Source of the DNA: Methanomicrobiaceae archaeon UBA436
GTDB taxonomy: Archaea; Halobacteriota; Methanomicrobia; Methanomicrobiales; Methanoculleaceae
Reading direction: 5' to 3'
Assembly (NCBI GenBank): GCA_002497965.1
Contig: DAFR01000133.1
Location: 4,317-11,976, forward strand
Length of the DNA: 7,660 nt
The notes below the pieces were generated by a model. That model was not told the DNA's origin, did not search any database, and saw only the letters and a list, made by a program, of their open reading frames with translations. Position 1 is the first letter of the stretch. The number at the start of each line of letters is the position of its first letter. Position numbers and translations under genes: made by a program. Positions 1 through 5,379 of this stretch are shown in pieces.

Positions 1-386
1 AAAGGCATCAGCCCTTTGACGTAGGCCACGGCCTCCCCATCCTCTGCATGAATCTCCCCGCAGGCCAGGATCTCGATCACCAGAGGGAGTTCGTCCAGGT
101 AACTGCTGAAGAGCGGGTCTGACCCGGTGGCGAACCGCAAGAACTCATCAAGGTTGACGAACGGACGCTCCACTTCCGGAACGTGGCGGTAGTCTTCCAG
201 GTCCCTGCCAAGCGTGGAGCCCCTGGCAAGGTCTTCCTCAAAGTAGAGGTAAGCCTGGAAGTTGTGGTGCTTTGAGAGTGCATCGAGGTCTCTTATGTCG
301 ATCCTTGTTCCGGCAGCGATGCCGAGGCGCTCCAGTTCCGGGGGAAACGCCGTGGCCTCTGGTTTAACCGTCCTTGGACTGTCCAT
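1..386 (-). CDS. Hypothetical protein, N-terminal part, truncated by the window edge
   Basis: I do not recognise this protein. From the ATG at 386-384 the minus strand stays open for 128 codons to the left edge, so the C-terminus is missing. It begins MDSPRTVKPEATAFPPELER and is acidic, with stretches such as YFEEDLARG (about residues 48-56) and SSYLDELPLVIEIL (about 94-107). No transmembrane segment or catalytic motif is visible. Codons favour C or G in the third position, as in the neighbouring genes. The start is uncertain. There is no Shine-Dalgarno sequence before the ATG, but a T-rich element (plus positions 413-419) lies about 29 bp upstream, which would fit a leaderless transcript. 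The same frame also stays open upstream to a GTG at 608-606, giving a reading that starts MAIIHRYGARNSIIQRHGE and a protein 74 residues longer. Coding is likely; function is unknown. Confidence 0.68.
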   Translation of the reverse strand, partial: MDSPRTVKPEATAFPPELERLGIAAGTRIDIRDLDALSKHHNFQAYLYFEEDLARGSTLGRDLEDYRHVPEVERPFVNLDEFLRFATGSDPLFSSYLDELPLVIEILACGEIHAEDGEAVAYVKGLMP

Positions 387-623
387 ACATATGGAGAGGG
401 CGCGGAGAAGAGAAAAATGCACCCCCGCGGGGTGAACCCACCCACCGTTTCCAGGTATTATGCCCGGCGGCCAGCCGATCCCGCCGATGAACCTCCCTTT
501 CGCTGCCACGGGAAGTTGCGCCAGGGACGAAAGAGCATTTTGCAGGAGGGTTTCGCCGTGACGCTGGATTATGCTATTGCGGGCGCCGTATCGATGGATA
601 ATCGCCACCGCGGGGGTGGGGCT

Positions 624-661
624 GACGGGGAGGGGAAAGGAACTTTACCCCCTCACCCGTC
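624..661. repeat. Long hairpin (inverted repeat)
   Basis: GACGGG (624-629) pairs with CCCGTC (656-661). GAGGGG (630-635) then pairs with CCCCTC (649-654), and AAAG (636-639) pairs with CTTT (643-646) around a GAA loop. Only A655 and A647-C648 are unpaired in the arms, giving 16 pairs in 38 nt. It lies just upstream of the possible GTG start at 608 on the minus strand and about 230 bp upstream of the HEAT gene. It could be an RNA structure or a protein-binding site; the strand is unknown. Confidence 0.5.
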
Positions 662-700
662 TCGGCGTGTCACCGGAAGCGTCTTTCGACGAACACCCCC

Positions 701-744
701 GCCGCCCGGCCGCCTCCATCCTGATGGGGGAGGCGGTCTGCGGC
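701..744. repeat. Long hairpin (inverted repeat)
   Basis: GCCGC (701-705) pairs with GCGGC (740-744). CCGCCT (710-715) pairs with AGGCGG (731-736), with two extra pairs between these blocks (708-709 with 737-738, one of them a wobble). CCAT (716-719) pairs with ATGG (724-727). This makes about 17 pairs in 44 nt, with a 2x1 internal loop and a 3-nt bulge. Together with the hairpins at 624-661 and 794-827 it suggests a folded non-coding RNA or leader rather than chance. Confidence 0.5.
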
Positions 745-793
745 GATGCGGATCCGCCCGTACTTACGTCCCCGCCGGAGGTTCATCAGACCA

Positions 794-827
794 GGGCACA
801 GTCATGAAGAAAACTGGCTTCATGCCC
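794..827. repeat. Bulged hairpin (inverted repeat)
   Basis: GGGC (794-797) pairs with GCCC (824-827), and ATGAAG (804-809) pairs with CTTCAT (818-823). The terminal loop is 8 nt (810-817), and ACAGTC (798-803) forms a one-sided bulge. It ends about 30 bp before the TATA-like element of the HEAT gene, so it could also be a regulatory binding site. Confidence 0.35.
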
Positions 828-856
828 TCCCGGGCTCTCGCCGGCCCGCAGTCCAA

Positions 857-867
857 AAAACTTATAC
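857..867 (+). promoter_or_regulatory. Putative TATA-type promoter of the HEAT-repeat gene
   Basis: The A-rich run followed by CTTATAC resembles an archaeal TATA box. Its centre is about 30 bp before the GTG at 894, so the transcript would be leaderless or nearly so. That agrees with the lack of a clear Shine-Dalgarno sequence. Confidence 0.45.
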
Positions 868-893
868 CCGGATGACCCCCAGATGAGCGTGAG

Positions 894-1430
894 GTGGATC
901 TGCCTGTGCCAGAAGAGGAGGAGACCGGTGAGAAGAGCGTTGAGAAGGCGTTCAACCGCCACATCTCGATGCTGAGGTGGGGAGGGCTCAACGAACGCTG
1001 GCGGGCCGCTGATGCGCTTGCGGAATTCGCTGACGATCGCGCCGTGCAACCGCTCATCGAGGCGCTGGACGACAACTACGCCGATGTCCGGTGGAGAGCG
1101 GCGACTGCGCTCGGGATCCTGGACGGCCGCGAAGCGGTCACCCCGTTGATACACTGCCTGGAGGATGAGAGTTCCTGGGTACGGATGGCGGCGGCCAGGT
1201 CGCTAGGGCGGATCGGCGACCCTCGTGCGGTTGATCCGTTGATCCGGCTGCTCGACGACGAAAAACCCCGGGCGAGGAGGGAGGCGGCCCTGGCGCTCGG
1301 CCGTATCGGCAACCCCCTGGCCAGGGACGCCCTCCTTCGTCTCCTGGACGACACCGACCGCGATGTCAGGGAGGCGGCCCGCCAGGCGCTCGCCGAGATA
1401 GGAATCAGAGGAGAGGCCTCAACCGCCTGA
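894..1430 (+). CDS. HEAT-repeat (PBS lyase HEAT-like) protein
   Basis: This 178-residue soluble protein is built almost entirely of HEAT-like repeats with a strict 31-residue period. The repeats run from about residue 35 to 65, 66 to 96, 97 to 127 and 128 to 158, with a partial fifth from 159. Each has the pattern R-x-x-AA-x-ALG-x-(I/L)-G-D-x-R-A-V-x-PLI-x-L-(D/E)-D, typical of the PBS-lyase HEAT family. Repeats of this type form alpha-solenoids that bind proteins; no catalytic site is visible, so a scaffold or adaptor role is inferred and the partner is unknown. The first 34 residues are acidic and then mixed, without a signal peptide. The start is a GTG. An ATG at 883 is in another frame. 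The gene is monocistronic, with its own TATA-like element upstream and a hairpin terminator downstream. Confidence 0.88.
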   Translation: MDLPVPEEEETGEKSVEKAFNRHISMLRWGGLNERWRAADALAEFADDRAVQPLIEALDDNYADVRWRAATALGILDGREAVTPLIHCLEDESSWVRMAAARSLGRIGDPRAVDPLIRLLDDEKPRARREAALALGRIGNPLARDALLRLLDDTDRDVREAARQALAEIGIRGEASTA

Positions 1431-1452
1431 AGAGGTCGGTCTTCAGCGTATC

Positions 1453-1477
1453 ACGCCCAAACGGGGCGTTTTCGTTT
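1453..1477 (+). terminator. Hairpin-plus-T terminator after the HEAT gene
   Basis: ACGCCC (1453-1458) pairs with GGGCGT (1464-1469) around a 5-nt loop, followed by TTTCGTTT (1470-1477). It starts 22 bp after the HEAT stop codon and lies before the next TATA box, so it should separate the two transcription units. Confidence 0.6.
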
Positions 1478-1485
1478 CATATGTG

Positions 1486-1492
1486 TTTATAA
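1486..1492 (+). promoter_or_regulatory. TATA box of the deaminase-decarboxylase unit
   Basis: TTTATAA fits the archaeal box A consensus. A start about 27 bp downstream (near 1516) would give a leader of roughly 50 nt, consistent with the good Shine-Dalgarno sequence (GGAGGGTG, 1557-1564) before the GTG at 1569. Confidence 0.6.
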
Positions 1493-1568
1493 GCCCGGAG
1501 CATCTTCATAGATCATCAGGTGTTTCTGAGTTGTCATACGCTGGCTCTGGCGCCCTGGAGGGTGTTGT

Positions 1569-2003
1569 GTGGACCTATTTATGAAATGCTCCATCGAAGA
1601 GGCGGAGGCTGGACTTCGTGAAGGGGGAATACCGATCGGCTCCGTCCTGGTCCGTAACGGCCAGATCATCAGCAGGGGGCGCAACCGCCGCGTCCAGGAG
1701 AACAACCCCATCCTCCACGCCGAGATCGACTGCCTGATAAACGCCGGCAGGATCCGGAACTACAGCGAATGCACGCTTTACTCTACCCTTATGCCCTGCT
1801 ACCTCTGTGCCGGGGCGGTCGTCCAGTTCGGGATCGGGAAGGTTGTAGCGGGCGAGTCTGTGAACTTTGCAGGAGCACGGGAGTTCCTGGAGTCGCATGC
1901 CGTCGAGGTGCTTGACCTTGACCTGGAGGTCTGCAAGGAGATGATGGCCGCGTTCATCAGGGAGCATCCAGACATCTGGTATGAAGATATAGGAGGAACC
2001 TGA
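1569..2003 (+). CDS. Cytosine deaminase, yeast (Fcy1) type
   Basis: Predicted zinc hydrolase of the cytidine/deoxycytidylate deaminase superfamily that converts cytosine to uracil in pyrimidine salvage, in the cytoplasm. The 144-residue protein has the zinc motif HAE (H50, catalytic E52) and PCYLC (C77, C80). It resembles yeast cytosine deaminase along its whole length, including EGGIPIG near residue 18, GRGRN, the VNF segment at 98-100 and the tail WYEDIGG at 137-143. Residues known in yeast to contact the base have counterparts here: N39, F100, W137 and D140. This argues for free cytosine rather than tRNA adenosine or guanine. The GTG start is backed by GGAGGGTG 5-7 nt upstream; an in-frame ATG at 1581 is the alternative. 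The next gene starts 7 bp downstream, so the two are probably co-transcribed. Automatic annotation may call it only a nucleoside deaminase. Confidence 0.87.
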   Translation: MDLFMKCSIEEAEAGLREGGIPIGSVLVRNGQIISRGRNRRVQENNPILHAEIDCLINAGRIRNYSECTLYSTLMPCYLCAGAVVQFGIGKVVAGESVNFAGAREFLESHAVEVLDLDLEVCKEMMAAFIREHPDIWYEDIGGT

Positions 2004-2010
2004 GGAGCGC

Positions 2011-2820
2011 ATGACCCACGGCAGACTGCTGCGTTTCATCATCGTTGCTGCCATCTTAATCACTCTAGGCGCCTGTATCGGGTTTGCGGCCGTTCCACTC
2101 CCGTCAACGGCAGAAACTGACCGGGAGACCCTTTTTCAGGTCTCGACCATCGATGCGCTTCTCCAGGGCATATACGATGGCAGCATGAGTTTTGACGAAC
2201 TCGCGTCGCACGGCGACCTGGGGATCGGGTGCGGCGAGCGGCTCGACGGGGAACTGATCGGTCTCGACGGCGGGTGGTACCTGATCAGGGTCGATGGTCG
2301 GGCTTACCCGGTCGCTGGAAACGCGACAACGCCTTTTGCGGCCACGACCTTCTTTGACCCCGATATCGAGATCGCGGTCGAGAAGCCGATGACCCTTCCT
2401 GATCTGGAGAACCGCGTGCGGGATGAGTTCCCCTCTGAGAACTACTTCTATGCGATCAGGGTGGATGGCACCTTCTCGCAGGTGGTGACCAGGAGCGTTC
2501 CCGCCCAGGAAAAACCCTACCCACGTCTCGCGCTGGTGACGGCAAACCAGGCGGTCTTTTCCTTCAAGAATATCACCGGGACCGCCGTCGGGTTCTGGTC
2601 ACCAGGACTGGCAAAAGGTGTCAACGTCCCCGGTTACCACCTGCATTTCATCACCACTGACCGCACCGCCGGCGGTCACATCCTCGATATGACCCTCGCA
2701 GAAGGCACCGTCCGTGTCGACACCACAAAGAACTTCAGCGTTGTGCTCCCATCCTGCAGTGATTTCCTGGCGGTAGACCTCACAGAAGACCTCTCAGAAG
2801 ACCTTGGACAGGTAGAGTGA
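2011..2820 (+). CDS. budA: Alpha-acetolactate decarboxylase, probably exported
   Basis: Predicted to decarboxylate 2-acetolactate to acetoin, the second step of the acetoin/butanediol pathway, which diverts an intermediate of valine and leucine synthesis. Family hallmarks are LFQVSTIDALLQGIYDG (about residues 41-57), GDLGIGCGERLDGELIGLDG (68-87) and GFWSPG (194-199). HLH (H210, H212) plus H223 reproduce the HxH-10-H zinc ligands of the Brevibacillus enzyme. E81 and R161 lie at the same spacing as its active-site E65 and R145, and the last residue E269 falls where E253 would be. The N-terminus has two arginines, a hydrophobic segment (about 9-28) and LGAC (19-22), so it should be a signal peptide or lipoprotein anchor placing the enzyme outside the membrane. 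GAGGAG (2002-2007) precedes the ATG. It follows the deaminase by 7 bp and converges on amzA 13 bp away. Confidence 0.92.
   Translation: MTHGRLLRFIIVAAILITLGACIGFAAVPLPSTAETDRETLFQVSTIDALLQGIYDGSMSFDELASHGDLGIGCGERLDGELIGLDGGWYLIRVDGRAYPVAGNATTPFAATTFFDPDIEIAVEKPMTLPDLENRVRDEFPSENYFYAIRVDGTFSQVVTRSVPAQEKPYPRLALVTANQAVFSFKNITGTAVGFWSPGLAKGVNVPGYHLHFITTDRTAGGHILDMTLAEGTVRVDTTKNFSVVLPSCSDFLAVDLTEDLSEDLGQVE
2776..2804 (+). repeat. 12-bp tandem repeat at the 3' end of the decarboxylase gene
   Basis: GACCT recurs every 12 bp (2776, 2788, 2800), separated by CACAGAA and CTCAGAA, about 2.4 copies. It encodes the acidic run DLTEDLSEDL near the C-terminus, eleven codons or fewer from the stop. In-frame copy-number change here would lengthen or shorten the tail without disrupting the fold. 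Confidence 0.6.
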
Positions 2821-2833
2821 GGCCGCTTCCATC

Positions 2834-3376
2834 TCATCCTTCCTGTAGTGGTGCCAGAGTCTCTCTGCAGACCGGGCAGAGCATCTTCTTCTTCCTGTCG
2901 AGCTCGTCAAGAGTCTGCGGCCGGAACATGACACATTCGGGGTTTGAACAGTGGCCGAGCCCCAGGAGGTGGCCGAGTTCGTGCGCCCCCTCCTTAGCTG
3001 TCCGGTCTATGAGCTCGGTATCGTCCGGCACCCTGCCGTAATAGTCGTTTCCAAGCCGGGCTGTCGAGACGACGGCGACACCGGCTCTCGGACGGGCAAG
3101 CCCGAAGACAAAGTCGCACCCCCCGATGTAGAGGTCGCGTGAGGTTACAAACAGCAGCGGACCATCGATATCATACCTGCGCGTCAGGGTGTCCTGCAGG
3201 CGGTCCAGGATCTTCTGAGCATCGTGCTGGTTGCGATCCCTGTCATAACCATCGATGAGGAGCGGGTATTCGACAAGTTCCGCCTCTTCTCCAAGGATCA
3301 TCGCGATCATCCGGATGACCGGGAGCTCTATACCCGCCGGCGCCTCTGAATCCCAAAGAATATGGATGCCCATCAC
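2834..3376 (-). CDS. amzA: Archaemetzincin, zinc metalloprotease
   Basis: Predicted zinc-dependent peptidase of the archaemetzincin family (M54). Counting from the GTG at 3376 (180 residues), the active site is HELGHLLGLGH: zinc ligands H132, H136 and H142 with catalytic E133. It runs straight into the family's second metal site, C143-x4-C148-x-M150 and, after 16 residues, C167-P-V-C170. All signature residues are present, so the enzyme should be active; its substrates are not established. There is no signal peptide, suggesting a cytoplasmic enzyme. The start may be the GTG at 3376 or the adjacent ATG at 3373. A TATA box about 27 bp upstream points to a leaderless transcript. The gene is divergent from the UPF0146 gene and convergent with budA. 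Confidence 0.94.
   Translation of the reverse strand: MMGIHILWDSEAPAGIELPVIRMIAMILGEEAELVEYPLLIDGYDRDRNQHDAQKILDRLQDTLTRRYDIDGPLLFVTSRDLYIGGCDFVFGLARPRAGVAVVSTARLGNDYYGRVPDDTELIDRTAKEGAHELGHLLGLGHCSNPECVMFRPQTLDELDRKKKMLCPVCRETLAPLQEG
3355..3365 (+). promoter_or_regulatory. Putative TATA box of the UPF0146 gene, inside amzA
   Basis: AAAGAATATGG is centred about 27 bp before the GTG at 3388, the usual archaeal spacing for a leaderless start. It lies within the first codons of amzA on the other strand. Confidence 0.4.
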
Positions 3377-3387
3377 CTAAACTCTTC

Positions 3388-3798
3388 GTGATGAGCCAGT
3401 ATAAACATATTGAACGGAGTATAGGGGAGTACATCGCCAGCCGCTACCGCCGGGCGGTCGAGGTGGGGATCGGGAATAACCCCGTGGCCGCAGGGGTGGT
3501 TGCGGCTGCCGGCGCCCTGATGCTCTGCACAGATATAAGACCTGGCGTACAGCATGAAGGGCTCACCGTGGTGGCCGACGACATATTCGAACCCGATATC
3601 AGGCTCTACCAGGGCGCAGACGTGATCTACTCCGTGAGACCCGGCGTGGAGATGGTCCCCCCCCTGATCTCGCTTGCCACCCGGATAAACTCCGACCTCC
3701 TGGTCTACCACCTGGGGTGCGAGATCTACCGGGACGGGGGAGAGGTCGTGGACGCCGGCGGGGTGCAACTCCACCTCTACCACCGCTGCCGGCCCTAA
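3388..3798 (+). CDS. UPF0146 family protein (methyltransferase-like fold)
   Basis: This 136-residue protein matches the archaeal UPF0146 family, whose function is not established. The sequence looks like a short Rossmann-type, S-adenosylmethionine-methyltransferase-like core. [10 protein letters not shown] loop (residues 24-32) resembles motif I, CTDIRP (47-52) ends the second strand with an acidic residue, and VVADDIF (61-67) and [10 protein letters not shown] follow. Whether it binds the cofactor or has any activity is inference. The start is a GTG directly followed by ATG ([11 protein letters not shown]); either could be used. There is no Shine-Dalgarno sequence, so a leaderless transcript is likely. 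The gene shares an 11-bp divergent gap with amzA, and its TAA overlaps the TAG of rfcL on the other strand. Confidence 0.85.
   Translation: MMSQYKHIERSIGEYIASRYRRAVEVGIGNNPVAAGVVAAAGALMLCTDIRPGVQHEGLTVVADDIFEPDIRLYQGADVIYSVRPGVEMVPPLISLATRINSDLLVYHLGCEIYRDGGEVVDAGGVQLHLYHRCRP
3399..3410 (-). promoter_or_regulatory. TATA box of amzA, inside the UPF0146 gene
   Basis: Read on the minus strand this is ATATGTTTATAC, a good archaeal box A. Its centre is about 27 bp from the amzA start at 3376, predicting a leaderless mRNA. It lies within codons 4-8 of the divergent gene. Confidence 0.55.
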
Positions 3799-5156
3799 AA
3801 CAGCGTCGCCTGGCCCGGCGGAGGGCCGCGCCTCGCCTCACCGGGATCGTCCTTCGGTGCGTCTTCTGCGGGTTTCTTCACCCTGCCGCCACCCCTCTTT
3901 GTGGGAGGCGTCTTCTTCACCTCTTTCTCCTCCTTTGCCGCCTCCCTGACAACCCTGGCAGCCCGCGGCTTATCGTTGATGAAGAGGTTCAGTTCATCGG
4001 CATCGAGCCCGAACTCGCGGACGTATCTTGCGGCGTCCCTCTCGACCAGTATGCTGATCGCCGTGAAAAAACTCGCCCGCAGTGCCTCCTCGGGGATCTT
4101 CAGGATTCTGCTCAATCTCCGGTACAGACCGGCGCGGACGGCCTTCTGCCTCTTTGCTGCACCCATCTTCTGCCAGCGCGGCGGCGGCATGATGCGGCCG
4201 CGAACTCCCCGGCCGCCCGCAGCCTCAGCTACGCCAAGGAGCATGACCGCGTTTGCGTAGCGCCAGAGGGTGTAGTACTGCCGCTGGTAGGTGCGGCCTA
4301 TGTACTCATCCGCCCTCGCGATAGAGGCGTAACCCCTCATCCTGGATGGCAGATCGGGTATATGGTCGAGGTTCCCCTCCAGCCACTGCTCAACGGTATC
4401 CGGAGTATCCTCGACCTCCATCACCAGCCGGAGGAGGTCGGCGTCCTTCCGGCCGGCAAAGACCGCGCCGACGAGTTCGAATACGGTTGAACGCTCATCC
4501 TTTGTTGAGGTGCGGATATCGCTTGCGAGGAGACGATCTTTTCCTATCGCCGCGGCGTAGAGCATATTCACCGCGGCCCGCATATCCCCATCGGCGCGGT
4601 TTGCGATCTCCTGGAGCGCGGCGGGGTCGCAATCCACCCCCTCTGCCGTGCAGATCTGGCGGAGGCGGGGGACGATCGACCGGGCCTGGAGCGCCCTGAA
4701 CTGGACGGGTTCCGTGACCGCCTTGAGTTCTTTAGGGAGGGCGTGGTAGTCGTTTGCTATAAGGATTATCGGTTGCTGCGAAGCCGCTATGATATCGATG
4801 ATCGCCTTTGCGCCGCCGCGGTCGGCCTGGCCGTGGAGGTTGTCGGCCTCGTCGAGCAGGATAAGTTTCCGGCTCGCACCTGTGAGGCTGGCCGTGGTTG
4901 AACTTGAGCCCGCTATCCGTTCAAGGACGGCTTTTGTCCGCTGGTCGGAGGCGTTCAGTTCCACCACCTCCCAGTTCATGTCGTTTGCAAGGGCGTATGC
5001 GCTTGAGGTCTTGCCGGTCCCGGGTTTTCCGTATAGGATAAGCGGTTTCTTCTCCGGCGACCAGTCCCGCGCCCACTCATACGTCTGCCGGATGGCACTT
5101 GAGTTCCCCACGACCTCATCGAGGTGCTGCGGCCTGTACTTCTCCGCCCAGTCCAT
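3795..5156 (-). CDS. rfcL: Replication factor C large subunit (clamp loader)
   Basis: Large subunit of the archaeal clamp loader, an AAA+ ATPase that works with RfcS subunits to open and load the PCNA ring on primed DNA. The 453 residues begin [10 protein letters not shown], the usual RFC start. Walker A is GKPGTGKT (43-50), Walker B LILLDEAD (98-105), sensor 1 IAND (133-136) and sensor 2 GDMR (190-193, R193). A helical collar domain follows to about residue 390. The tail (about 395-448) is rich in lysine, proline and glycine, and ends in QATLF (449-453), a C-terminal PCNA-binding (PIP-like) motif typical of archaeal RfcL. No Shine-Dalgarno sequence precedes the ATG; a T-rich element (plus 5182-5188) about 29 bp upstream may be a weak TATA box. 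The stop overlaps the UPF0146 stop tail to tail. The small subunit gene is not in this window. Confidence 0.97.
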   Translation of the reverse strand: MDWAEKYRPQHLDEVVGNSSAIRQTYEWARDWSPEKKPLILYGKPGTGKTSSAYALANDMNWEVVELNASDQRTKAVLERIAGSSSTTASLTGASRKLILLDEADNLHGQADRGGAKAIIDIIAASQQPIILIANDYHALPKELKAVTEPVQFRALQARSIVPRLRQICTAEGVDCDPAALQEIANRADGDMRAAVNMLYAAAIGKDRLLASDIRTSTKDERSTVFELVGAVFAGRKDADLLRLVMEVEDTPDTVEQWLEGNLDHIPDLPSRMRGYASIARADEYIGRTYQRQYYTLWRYANAVMLLGVAEAAGGRGVRGRIMPPPRWQKMGAAKRQKAVRAGLYRRLSRILKIPEEALRASFFTAISILVERDAARYVREFGLDADELNLFINDKPRAARVVREAAKEEKEVKKTPPTKRGGGRVKKPAEDAPKDDPGEARRGPPPGQATLF

Positions 5157-5181
5157 GCCGATCTATTGGGTTGTGGTGCAT

Positions 5182-5188
5182 CAAAAAT
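5182..5188 (-). promoter_or_regulatory. Possible weak TATA element of rfcL
   Basis: On the minus strand this reads ATTTTTG, the only AT-rich patch near the gene, centred about 29 bp before the ATG at 5156. It forms the loop side of a short hairpin (GCAT 5178-5181 with ATGC 5187-5190). Confidence 0.25.
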
Positions 5189-5224
5189 GCCACCCCGGTT
5201 GCGACGAGGTGGTGAGGCTGCACT

Positions 5225-5244
5225 GGAGCGCGAATGTCCGCTCC
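5225..5244. repeat. Inverted repeat between rfcL and the marker operon
   Basis: GGAGCG (5225-5230) and CGCTCC (5239-5244) form a perfect 6-bp inverted repeat with an 8-bp spacer. It lies between the divergent rfcL and mmp2 promoters and could be an operator, but a chance origin is possible. Confidence 0.25.
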
Positions 5245-5302
5245 TGAAGGGGTGTCTCCTCCCTCCCATCTCCAGCCAGGATCGGTTCAGTCTGGAACGG
5301 GA

Positions 5303-5310
5303 TGTATAAT
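5303..5310 (+). promoter_or_regulatory. TATA box of the mmp2-mtxX operon
   Basis: TGTATAAT is the best box A in the 223-bp divergent gap. A start near 5334 would give a leader of about 46 nt containing the Shine-Dalgarno-like GGTG (5371-5374) before the GTG at 5380. Confidence 0.45.
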
Positions 5311-5379
5311 GCTGCAGATGAAATAGATTATCTCTTATGAGGCAGAGTACCATAAGAAACCGGAGATGTTGGTGTTCTT

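Larger units (their letters stand above)
387..893. other. 507-bp divergent region with strong inverted repeats and no confident gene
   Basis: This stretch separates the left-edge gene from the HEAT-repeat gene. Positions 387-608 may code on the minus strand as an N-terminal extension of the left-edge gene. Positions 609-856 show no convincing gene. Several strong hairpins are visible: 624-661, 701-744 and 794-827, with weaker ones at 605-619 and 667-696. There is also a perfect 10-bp palindrome, GCGGATCCGC, at 748-757. A further hairpin at 420-434 (CACCCC, loop CGC, GGGGTG) is followed on the minus strand by TTTTTCTC. That resembles a terminator, although it would sit inside the coding region if the GTG at 608 is the real start. 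Plus-strand ORFs here are rich in R, P and G and look spurious. Known archaeal RNase P and SRP RNA signatures were looked for by eye and not found. Confidence 0.5.

Noticed and set aside
420..434. Hairpin followed by a T run on the minus strand, resembling a terminator
   Set aside because: It lies in the open frame of the possible extension of the left-edge gene (HPAGVHFS) and there is no defined upstream transcript, so I did not list it as a terminator.
670..786. 38-residue minus-strand ORF (MNLRRGRKYGRIRIAADRLP...)
   Set aside because: Codon use is plausible and the product basic, but there is no ribosome-binding site or promoter and it overlaps the hairpins. Too short to support without homologues.
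571..807. 78-residue plus-strand ORF (MLLRAPYRWIIATAGVGL...)
   Set aside because: Third-position GC is fairly high, but so is second-position GC, which is unlike the real genes here. No family resemblance and no Shine-Dalgarno sequence.
417..875. 152-residue plus-strand ORF, with a Shine-Dalgarno-like GGAGG (545-549) before an internal GTG at 558
   Set aside because: It is rich in arginine, proline and glycine and has no recognisable fold. It lies opposite a frame that continues the left-edge gene and runs through the hairpin block. It looks like an antisense shadow in GC-rich DNA.
786..1154. Minus-strand ORF across the HEAT gene's 5' part
   Set aside because: Antisense shadow of a clear repeat protein whose 31-residue periodicity establishes the plus-strand frame.
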